DNA from: a virus
IMG/VR virus record: IMGVR_UViG_3300004369_000002
Coordinates: 40,840 to 104,839 of that record
DNA: 64,000 nucleotides
Reading direction: 5' to 3' (one strand)
Shown here: positions 18,366-26,800 of the stretch, one piece after another
Layout: the number at the start of each line of letters is the position of its first letter
Position numbering within the stretch: position 1 is the first letter of the stretch
Notes under the pieces: generated by a model
The model's input: the letters and a program-made list of their open reading frames with translations, nothing else
Told to the model about the DNA's origin: nothing
Database searches by the model: none
Made by a program: the position numbers and the translations under genes

Positions 18366-19391
18366 ATGGGCTTGAAATCAACCGTACCTAACTCCCTGGC
18401 CCAGCCTGGCGTCTGCACTTCGATCACCCGACCCCTCGCCCCCTACGAGGGTCAAATAATCTACGAAACCGACACCGACAACGCCATGGTCTGGAACGGA
18501 TCTGCGTGGATATTCATCCACGACGGAGCCTGGACAGCCAAAGGTGACCTGTTCGTCGGAACCGCCGACTCAGACGGAGACATCATTGGGGTTGGAGCCA
18601 ACAACACCCTACTGACCGCAGACAACTCCACCCCAACCGGCTTGGCGTGGAAATCAGACATCAACGTAACATCAGTTACAACGAATGTTTTGTCCGCAGC
18701 AGACATAACCGGAGCAATCAGCGGCCAGATCATTATCAACGCCGTCAACAACACTGCGTCCACGTTGACTAAAGGCTCCATTGTTTACATTTCTGGCGTC
18801 AACGCTTCGGCAACGCCAGAAGTAGAACTGTGTGACTACAACATTTCTTCAACCCTCCCGCCAGCAGGTTTAGTGTTCGCCGATATTACGGCTGGCCAAA
18901 TAGGTCATGTTGTCGTGTTCGGTTTAGTGAGCGGCTTGGATACATCAGCCTTTGCGGCAAATACGCAATTGTGGATGGATCCTGCTGGTGGACTTTCGGT
19001 AAACCAACCGATGGGCCCGGCAGAAGACATCTACACCATTGGTCGCGTGGTTGTTTCTGATGCCACAAATGGCTCAATTCTTGTCACAAGCGGAATACCC
19101 AAAACAATTACTCCGAACACAATTAGTGTTGACGGTCCAATAACTACAGCCCTGTCCATCACGTCGGATACAGCAAATGTGACGACGCATATATACGGTT
19201 TGGACATTACGGCCACGGGAACAATAACTGGGGCCAACCTTGCAGCAACCAATTCGCTCACCGTCAACTCGGTAGAAATCGACCCTACTGGCGCGGACAT
19301 CGATGAGGTGCTCGTGTTTAACGGAACAAAATTCGTACCAGCAAACATCGATACAGGCGGAAAAGCATTCGCCTACTTTATGGGAGCCTAA
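18366..19391 (+). CDS. Tail fibre protein with shared N-terminus and DAKGD module
   Basis: A 341-residue protein. N-terminal module GVCTSITRPLAPYEGQIIYE is followed by a repeat copy (TAKGDLFVGTADSDGDIIGV to TGLAWK) at residues about 57-97. The central region (NAVNNTASTLTKGSIVYISG, LPPAGLVFADITAGQIGHVV) resembles a common fibre domain. The C-terminus ends near DEVLVFNGTKFVPANIDTGG. Fibre role inferred. Confidence 0.65.
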   Translation: MGLKSTVPNSLAQPGVCTSITRPLAPYEGQIIYETDTDNAMVWNGSAWIFIHDGAWTAKGDLFVGTADSDGDIIGVGANNTLLTADNSTPTGLAWKSDINVTSVTTNVLSAADITGAISGQIIINAVNNTASTLTKGSIVYISGVNASATPEVELCDYNISSTLPPAGLVFADITAGQIGHVVVFGLVSGLDTSAFAANTQLWMDPAGGLSVNQPMGPAEDIYTIGRVVVSDATNGSILVTSGIPKTITPNTISVDGPITTALSITSDTANVTTHIYGLDITATGTITGANLAATNSLTVNSVEIDPTGADIDEVLVFNGTKFVPANIDTGGKAFAYFMGA

Positions 19392-19394
19392 ACA

Positions 19395-20201
19395 ATGGCA
19401 GAAACATTCAAACTTCTCGGGTCGTTTGACTCTGCGAGCGACAACGTCTTAGATCCTTTTTATACGGTTCCGTCTGGGCGTTCGTTTGTTGGGCGCGTAT
19501 TCATAGCAAATAACTCACCGAGTGACGTGACAGTATCGCTCGCATTCAAGCCATCTAGTGGCGCACAGAAAACTGTTATTCCCAACGTCACAATCGCTGG
19601 ATATTCGGTGATGGATTTCAATGGTCTTGCCGGTACTGCTGGCGACGCCATTTACGCCGACACGACCGCTTCCAATGTCACCTACACGGTGTTCGGCACG
19701 GAGATGTACGCGTCATCGGGCGATGTTTCAGTTGGCGGGTCGATCCTGGATTCAATCGTTAACGCCAAGGGTGACCTGATTGTAGGATCTAGCGATAACG
19801 CTGTCGCTCGTTTCGGCGTAGGCGCTGACGGCTATGCCTTGGTGGCTGATGCTTCAACATTGTCGGGTCTTCGGTGGGATAACCTGCGCGCCCAAACGGT
19901 GTCCGTCAAGAGCACCGCGACGCACACTCTGGCCTTAGAGGATTCCAGTGAGATTTTGGAGTTCACGAACGCTGGCGGATGCCAAATCACCATCCCGACC
20001 AATGCGTCTGTCAACTTTCCAGTTGGTTCGCAAATCACGCTGGTTCAGGCGGCTGCTGGACCGATTGAAGTCATTGCTGCTGGTGGCGTGACCCTGAACT
20101 CCAAGCAGGGGTACCGGGTTTCTGCTTTCCAATGGGTTGGTCTCGTCTTGTACCAGCGTGAAGTTGATAATTGGGTGCTGTTGGGAGACTTGGTGCCGTG
20201 A
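19395..20201 (+). CDS. Tail fibre protein: family A head, DAKGD module, tip domain
   Basis: A 268-residue composite. Residues 1-105 resemble the stand-alone family A proteins at 17285 and 30261. Residues about 120-160 hold NAKGDLIVGSSDNAVARFGV to SGLRWDN. Residues 165-268 (TATHTLALEDSSEILEFTNA to NWVLLGDLVP) form a tip domain also present at 6643 and 34634. It is the clearest example here of three separately reused modules. Stop overlaps the next GTG start. Confidence 0.65.
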   Translation: MAETFKLLGSFDSASDNVLDPFYTVPSGRSFVGRVFIANNSPSDVTVSLAFKPSSGAQKTVIPNVTIAGYSVMDFNGLAGTAGDAIYADTTASNVTYTVFGTEMYASSGDVSVGGSILDSIVNAKGDLIVGSSDNAVARFGVGADGYALVADASTLSGLRWDNLRAQTVSVKSTATHTLALEDSSEILEFTNAGGCQITIPTNASVNFPVGSQITLVQAAAGPIEVIAAGGVTLNSKQGYRVSAFQWVGLVLYQREVDNWVLLGDLVP

Positions 20202-20764
20202 GTGTTTTTGCCGGGATTGTAAGTTCCAGCGGCACTGATGTGCCCGCCCAGGACTGGACGCTCATTGGAGAAGACCACATTGATGCGGGTACATCCAATG
20301 AACTTGCCGTGCTAGGTGGTGCGCTTTCCTATTCGTCAGTGAAGTTCATTGCTGACATTGATTCCTCGGCATCGCAGACTTTGACAATTCATTTCCCGGA
20401 TGACCCCAGCGATGCCAAATATTACGAGCAGACAATAACTGAATCAGGAATTTCAGAGGTTGGATGGGTCATCACAACAGTCTCAACACCTGGTGGTGGG
20501 CTTGCTTGCAATTTAGATTCAGCAGGTCGATATGTAATTTTTGGGGAAATAACACAATCCGACATTCCGGGCACTTATGGGCGGGTCGTCATAAATCTTC
20601 AGCGCACAAATAGTGCCAGTGATTATCAGATGACCACCATTGAGGGGTGGATGATGACTGCTGGGCCATGGTCAACTGCAAACTTCACGATGAGTGGTAC
20701 TACAGGCTTTAAAACTGGAAGTCGACTTTCCGTTTATTCATCACCTGCGAGCGTGACGGGATGA
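20198..20764 (+). CDS. Jelly-roll-type tail protein, paralogue family B
   Basis: A 188-residue protein starting at GTG in a GTGA overlap; the longer frame from 20171 lies inside the previous gene. WTLIGEDHIDAGTSNELAVL, GGALSYSSVKFIADIDSS and the C-terminal GFKTGSRLSVYSS place it in a group of about 180-residue beta proteins (20198, 20761, 21297, 30581, 31228, 31811, 33539, 34090) that end in a (F/A)xAGxxxxxYG-like strand. Probably small adhesin subunits. Confidence 0.5.
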   Translation: MSVFAGIVSSSGTDVPAQDWTLIGEDHIDAGTSNELAVLGGALSYSSVKFIADIDSSASQTLTIHFPDDPSDAKYYEQTITESGISEVGWVITTVSTPGGGLACNLDSAGRYVIFGEITQSDIPGTYGRVVINLQRTNSASDYQMTTIEGWMMTAGPWSTANFTMSGTTGFKTGSRLSVYSSPASVTG

Positions 20765-21294
20765 GCGCAGTTCTTTTGGATGTTCTTGGGCCACCTGCGG
20801 CTGGCTGGGGCAACTGGGATATACCGTTGGATTATGTCGGTTTCAAACATATAGGAATCAAAGCATGTTTGAGGTCTAACGACCCAGAGGGAATTTCAAT
20901 TATATTTTTGAACAGCCTATTAGACCCAATTACCCAGGTGGAGTACGGGCAAATGTCTCGCACCAACCCTTCCTTTAATTTGCCAAACGGGATAAGCCTT
21001 GATTACCCTCCTCCAACGTTCTGTTACGTCGCTGGGTCAAGCGACCTATTTCCAACCTATCTTGATATAACAATTTATGATTTTTCAACCTCTGATACAT
21101 TTTCGTCAGCCACCTGCACTGCATTGACCCCATCGGTTGACTCTACAGAGGAAATTGTATCCGGACAGGCACAACTACTGACTACGGACCCAGTGTCATA
21201 CATTCGTTTACCTCACGCTAGTGAGTTTGGAGAGGGAGAAGTTCTGGGGTATGACGCACTCAGCGAAGTAAAAGTATTCGGTTACAGAGGTTAG
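20761..21294 (+). CDS. Family B beta protein
   Basis: A 177-residue member of the repeated small beta-protein group. Begins AVLLDVLGPPAAGWGNWDIP; ends with DALSEVKVFGYRG. Four-base ATGA overlap with the upstream member implies coupled translation and equal dosage. The middle contains several aromatic residues (FCYVAGSSDLFPTYLDITIY). No catalytic motif. More divergent than its neighbours. Confidence 0.4.
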   Translation: MSAVLLDVLGPPAAGWGNWDIPLDYVGFKHIGIKACLRSNDPEGISIIFLNSLLDPITQVEYGQMSRTNPSFNLPNGISLDYPPPTFCYVAGSSDLFPTYLDITIYDFSTSDTFSSATCTALTPSVDSTEEIVSGQAQLLTTDPVSYIRLPHASEFGEGEVLGYDALSEVKVFGYRG

Positions 21295-21296
21295 TT

Positions 21297-21842
21297 ATGT
21301 CTCTTACACTCATGCAAAAAGTAGACCTATCTTCGGATACAGCAGAAATCAACTTTAGCAATATTGGCGGTTTCTCTAATCTGATGATTATCGCGAGTCT
21401 ACGAAGCAACTACGCAACATCTAGTACAGATGGTATTGCAATCCGACTTAACCAAATAGCAACTGGATTCCAGTCAATTGACGTTAAATCTCAAGTAAGT
21501 TTTGACAGAGATCTTTTTGAGGACAACAGCACGTTCTATCAAAATGCTCCAATCATCACCAATGAAGCCGCTGGCGGTCGAACTGCAACAGCCTTAAGTA
21601 CATCAGGGGTCAAGGGAACATCTCAAATTCTCTTTCCGTCATACTCTGAATCTGGTTGGTTGAAGTGCATTATGGCTGAGTACAAGTTTTATGAATCGAC
21701 TAGCACAGACTTTGTGATGGGTAAAGTTGGAACAACCTGGAACAGCACTGTCCCCATCAACACCATCACCCTCTACCCAGCAGACGGCTCAGCCTGGGAA
21801 GCAGGTTCTGTCGCCACCCTCTACGGACTCCAAGCATCATAA
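21297..21842 (+). CDS. Family B beta protein
   Basis: A 181-residue protein (LMQKVDLSSDTAEINFSNIG, LMIIASLRSNYATSSTDGIA). The start pattern (K-V-D-L-S-S-D-T-A) is shared with 31228 (FTLASDTASVAIGNL) and 34090 (SELASDTSNVTLSNL), strong evidence of paralogy. C-terminus INTITLYPADGSAWEAGSVA then LYG. Probable adhesin subunit with jelly-roll fold; inference. Confidence 0.5.
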   Translation: MSLTLMQKVDLSSDTAEINFSNIGGFSNLMIIASLRSNYATSSTDGIAIRLNQIATGFQSIDVKSQVSFDRDLFEDNSTFYQNAPIITNEAAGGRTATALSTSGVKGTSQILFPSYSESGWLKCIMAEYKFYESTSTDFVMGKVGTTWNSTVPINTITLYPADGSAWEAGSVATLYGLQAS

Positions 21843-21851
21843 GGATTCGCC

Positions 21852-23183
21852 ATGGCCATCAATGTCACCCCCCAACCAGAACTTCTCAGGGACACCTATC
21901 CGCTTCCGCTTTTTGGTGTCTGGTCAAACTACAACAACAACCCAGTGATGCATGTGTACGACTCCGACTTCGCTCCAGTGTCTATCAGTACAACACCAAC
22001 CTACGCTTACACATCCATGGAATTGTATTCGGCGTTCACCACCCAGAATTACACGCAGTCCCTGGTCGGCACAAACACCTCCAACTACACCATCGCCTCC
22101 TGCTTCAACAACAGTTTTGCCGGACACCAGTTCGTTAATGGTGGTGCGTCGGGAGCGTTCTCCCACCAACATGTTGACAACGTGGCTGCATCAATCTTGG
22201 ACGCCGGTAACACCCTTCATTCCGTTCCGGGCTATCGACCCGACTGGTACATCGCCCAGAACAACCTGACCCTTCAGATGCGGACACGAAACACACACGT
22301 GCCCCTAGACAGTCTGACGATCAGTTCGACGTATGCGACAGCACCCACCGGAACCTCCAGGGGCATGGTGTGCTACAACGACACAACCCGACGTTTGATT
22401 GCGATTACGGCCCTGGATACATCTAACAACTACCGGATGCATGTCTGGACAGCACCTAACGACCGGCTCACCGGCAAGGCAGGAGAACTCCATACTTTCC
22501 TCACCAATGCTAAAAACGAACTAAACGGAGGGTCGTACCAGTATCGCGACTTCTCGCATGCGACCACTGGCTCGGGTAACTATAACGAGTCGCGCTACCG
22601 GATGAGCGTCATCCTTGACGATTTGGGCAACGTGGGATTGGTGCGATTTACTCCATCGACAAATCTTAATTATGCGATCCTGCTCAAGGCTGGGGCGGGA
22701 TGGAATACTCCAGTCGTGTATGAAACCTTGGCTGCCACGACCTCCTACGGATATGAGCAAGGCAACCGGTATGGCATTCGAAGCAATATGACCTGGGATA
22801 ACAACTGGGTGGCCTCCTACGCTCCGTATTACTACTATGGCTCAGGTGTCAACGTTTTCTTCGTTGATTCCAGAAACTGTCAAAATTACTATCACTACTC
22901 AAATACCAGCACTTCAGTCGGCCACCAGTTTGCACCTGCCAAGGAATCTGGGTTTGTCATCGGAATCTCCAATAACGCTGACGGAACGGTGGGCATGAGG
23001 CACGATTTTGTTGACCTGCAAGCCATTCAGGATTCTGGTCGCTTGCCGAATGGGACGACAATTGCGAACGGAGAAACCCTGTCATCCATCTCTAACCGTC
23101 TGTACAGCATTGACACGGGTTACAACTCCACCAACTACCCGTGCATTATCACCATGGCATCATGGAGAACCTGGAAGTCATAA
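21852..23183 (+). CDS. Large tail-tip protein, Tyr/Asn-rich
   Basis: A 443-residue protein with start ATG eight bases after AAGGA. Composition is rich in Tyr, Asn, Ser and Thr (YTSMELYSAFTTQNYTQSLV, YYYYGSGVNVFFVDSRNCQN). Several segments (MVCYNDTTRRLIAITALDTS, RMSVILDDLGNVGLVRFTPS) suggest repeated propeller-like blades. Followed by a small chaperone-like gene overlapping its stop, the same arrangement as at 7386/9011. Receptor-binding role inferred. Confidence 0.5.
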   Translation: MAINVTPQPELLRDTYPLPLFGVWSNYNNNPVMHVYDSDFAPVSISTTPTYAYTSMELYSAFTTQNYTQSLVGTNTSNYTIASCFNNSFAGHQFVNGGASGAFSHQHVDNVAASILDAGNTLHSVPGYRPDWYIAQNNLTLQMRTRNTHVPLDSLTISSTYATAPTGTSRGMVCYNDTTRRLIAITALDTSNNYRMHVWTAPNDRLTGKAGELHTFLTNAKNELNGGSYQYRDFSHATTGSGNYNESRYRMSVILDDLGNVGLVRFTPSTNLNYAILLKAGAGWNTPVVYETLAATTSYGYEQGNRYGIRSNMTWDNNWVASYAPYYYYGSGVNVFFVDSRNCQNYYHYSNTSTSVGHQFAPAKESGFVIGISNNADGTVGMRHDFVDLQAIQDSGRLPNGTTIANGETLSSISNRLYSIDTGYNSTNYPCIITMASWRTWKS

Positions 23184-23434
23184 TGAGCGAAAAACTTTAC
23201 ACTCACGCCTTCTATGTAGGTGGGCAATTCTTGCTAACCGAAAATGGTGACATTGAACTCCCCACCCCCAGTGCCCTAGGACATAGATTCATCATGGGAG
23301 AATCCGGCGTTGAAGACCTCTACGGCGGGATTGACGACGATGCAGTACGACTCAAAGACTGGGAAGATGGGGTAGCAGCCGCTGAAGCCGCTGGCGAAGA
23401 ACCGCCCCCGGATTTCCGAATCCCCAGCGAATGA
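23183..23434 (+). CDS. Small acidic protein, possible fibre chaperone
   Basis: An 83-residue acidic protein; ATG overlaps the preceding stop by one base. THAFYVGGQFLLTENGDIEL, FIMGESGVEDLYGGIDDD, then DWEDGVAAAEAAGEEPPPDF. The position directly after a tip protein and the acidic helical C-terminus suggest a chaperone, but no family is recognised. Confidence 0.4.
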   Translation: MSEKLYTHAFYVGGQFLLTENGDIELPTPSALGHRFIMGESGVEDLYGGIDDDAVRLKDWEDGVAAAEAAGEEPPPDFRIPSE

Positions 23435-23531
23435 CCAGATAAACGACCATTTCCCCCCATAAACCAACCCAAGATAAATAATGCCATTGTGGTATTATCA
23501 GACAGGGAGTTCTTCGGTTTGGAGAAACGTG

Positions 23532-23885
23532 ATGACAGTAAAAAATGACTACTCTCTTGTCTTCGACAAAGAAAGCAAAGAGGGTTTTCGCTGGATTTCC
23601 CCAACCGAAGATCCCGGCATTGACGCCAAGGGCGACCTCATGGTCGGAACCCATGACGACAACATGGCCCGCCTCCCCGTGGGGTCTAATGGATCACTAC
23701 TGGTGGCAGACTCATCCCATACAACCGGCATGAGATGGGACTCTTCAGTGGAAGTCACCGCCAGTACCTTCGACTTCGGTGGAAAAGCGTTGGGTGGGAT
23801 CAATGATCCCGTCCAGCCCAGTGATGTTTCAACAAAAAACTATGTCGACTTGACGGCGGCAGCATTAGCGATTGCATTGGGCTGA
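23532..23885 (+). CDS. Short fibre protein with DAKGD module
   Basis: A 117-residue protein starting at ATG 23532, with GGAGAA 6-11 bases upstream; the longer frame from 23481 includes an intergenic region. It is little more than one copy of the repeat (DAKGDLMVGTHDDNMARLPV to TGMRWD) followed by the common fibre end NDPVQPSDVSTKNYVDL. It directly precedes the 1913-residue protein and may be its N-terminal partner. Confidence 0.55.
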   Translation: MTVKNDYSLVFDKESKEGFRWISPTEDPGIDAKGDLMVGTHDDNMARLPVGSNGSLLVADSSHTTGMRWDSSVEVTASTFDFGGKALGGINDPVQPSDVSTKNYVDLTAAALAIALG

Positions 23886-23893
23886 GGTTCTAA

Positions 23894-26800
23894 ATGGCAA
23901 AAGAATTAATTCACAACTATCGCTTTAATCCGGCGACAAACACCATTTACCTGCGTGGAAACATTACGCCCGAAAAGTTTTTGTTGATCACCAACATCAC
24001 ACGCAACGAACCCCTTTACCTCTTTAACTCGCCAGCATACGGATTTGTCACAGTAGTCTTCGACCAAGAAACCGAAGAGACAGAAGTCATTCTGGTCGCA
24101 GACTGCTCAGCAATGTCTGCAAGCGACAAACTTCAGGTTTTCGTTGAATCATACGCCCAAGAATTCAGACCCACCAAAGAATTCATCGACCCTGTTCAAA
24201 AACTCAGAGTTTCTAACCCAGAAAACCTGATCGACACAGACTTCGAATATGGACTGCAGTCAACCAAGTGGGAAACCCTCCAGACTGTCAATAACATCCC
24301 GACGGTCTATTCTTCCTCTGGCGACCTTCCCGTGGAAGCAATCACATCAGTAGAGTCAATTGCCGGTTCAAAGCAGATTCGTGTGTCTACAGGAAGCCCT
24401 CACGGCGTGTCTCTTGGAGACCCGATCTCGGTGCAGGGCCTGACCCAATATCAGGCAGAAGGATATTTCACTGTCTCTGGCGTCCCAGACCCTCTGACTT
24501 TCTTCTACGAACTGGATGTCCCCGCTACTACAACCGGCGACATCTCTGGCGGCTACACGACGATCATCCCCGCAAAGTTTTTTGACGGATCCGCCCTTCC
24601 AATCAATATTGAAGACGGAGCACTGTCAGACGAAAATAGCCCCTCTTTGTTGAGCGTCACCACGAACGAAACTCACGGATTTTCCGCCGGAACCAAAGTC
24701 TATCTACGCAACACCGTAGGGCCAAAAGACCTCATCATTGTCGACCCAACAGGCACAGCGCCAGACAATAGGCCATACATCGATACTCAGCCGTCGTTTT
24801 CCATTTCATTGTCAGTTGACAACACGGCCTCTACAGGACGTGGAACATTCCGTGAACCGCAAACCGTGTCATGGGACTGGGAATCCACTTACGTAAAGTA
24901 TCTTGCGACCAACGATTTCAACGGTGCAACCGACGAGGTGAACTGGCCCAACCATGGACTCCATGACCGGGCGTGCCTGTTGTTCAACACTCCGATTCAA
25001 GGCAATGACAATGGTGGCCTCACAGACGGATACGTGTACTACGTTAAAGTGGTTGATCAAGACAAAATTCAGTTGTGCACAGACTATGAGCAACTGCTCA
25101 ACGTGGTTCCTCTTTCGCTTTTGGACAACGACTTTGGTCCTTCGCGTCTAGGTCTTGTATACAAGGTTGAAAGAAACAGCGGCACTACAAGGTATACGGC
25201 GAGTAACACACGCGGCGTTTCTTCAACTCAGACTTACTTGTATCACTACGGAAATAACACCACGTACAACCATAATTTATCTCAATACACTGGCGGACAA
25301 AAGCCAGATTCGGTAAGAATCACCCAAGTTTATGGTTATAGCGGATATTATTGGGGCTATACATACCACTATATTGGAAGGAATGGTTCGGCAGGCACGA
25401 ACTTTGTTACTACATATCCGTACAGCGGAAGCGGGTACTGGTATGGCAATTATGACGCTACCAGTTGGCTTTGGCAGTCCGGAAACGTATGGTATATCAC
25501 GGGTCGTTCTTACTCTCCTTGGGGTTTTTATGGCTCGTCGTGGTTCAACACGACAGTTTCCTACACCGATCCAAATGGGGGCGCCGATCAGTCCGGCTAC
25601 GACCTACGAACAGCCGTTTTCGGCCTCGGTTCAGACGACCCTGACAGAATGATCGCGTTCCAGGGGCGCACACCAGGGTCTTACAGCGCCTCGTCTGAGA
25701 ACTTCTCGTATCTAGCCAACACGCGAACAAACGGTAGATATGGCGTTCTTGCCATCCCATACCAAAATGACGTAGTCTCAGCCTCAACCCTTGATGGAAC
25801 TTTCGTCAGCGACTACAACGACTCTGGTCTTGAAAGTTTCCCAACCAACTCGGAGATTTTCTACGGATTCGCCCGAACCCTGACTTCCGACCGAAATACC
25901 GTCTACTCACCCAACCACGGAATTGAAGAGCAAACAAACGCCACAATACAAGTCGACGCAACCGACTACTTGAATGGCGACCGATTTGCGTACGCCGATT
26001 CCCAGGGAACAATAACGACAATCAACAGCCAAACAATAAATATTCAAATTATTCCGGTAAACAACGATCTGTTTCGCATGCAGATTATTGGGGCACCAAA
26101 CACCGACAATATCGTTCGTTACCCTCGCCGGTACTCCGTCTCTTACATCCAGGCCAACGACTTCTACAACACCATTTATGTTAGCAACCATAAAGTTGTA
26201 GGTACTGAAGAAGCCGTCTACTCACACTCTGGGTACGATCCGGAACGAATCATCGAATACGCGGTTACCAATGACGGAGTGTCGGCCTACGTATTCACCT
26301 CTTCCGATACAAACATGGATGGATCGGCGCTAGTTACCGGTTCCAATCCAACACTTTCCCTCTACCGTGGAGTCACATACCATTTCACGTTAAATGCGCC
26401 CAGTCACCCTTTCTACATCAAAACATCCCCAACAACCGGGTCCGGAGATCAATACACAACAGGTGTTTCAGGTAACGGCAGTGATGTGGGCGTTGTTTTG
26501 TTTACCGTTCCGGCAGACGCCCCACCCACCCTGTATTACGCCTGTGGCGTCCACGCTGCTATGCAGGGAGAAATAACCATCACCGAAATGCCCAACAACA
26601 TCGGTGGACTTTCTTTCGGAGATACATACAACCTGAACCGAGTCAACGATTCGCGACTGGAAGTCATCGCAGCAATCAGTCAGGACGCATCTGCAACCAC
26701 ATCTGCCTACGGCTACCCGAATAATGCGACCCAAACTTTCTATGTGGATGTTGAAACTCCGCTAGGGATTGACCCTGCCGCCTGCACCATCGTCGGAATC

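Noticed and set aside
10737-25575. Diversity-generating retroelement suggested by Tyr/Ser/Asn-rich segments
   Set aside because: No reverse transcriptase and no matching template repeat were seen in this window; kept only as a test in the findings.
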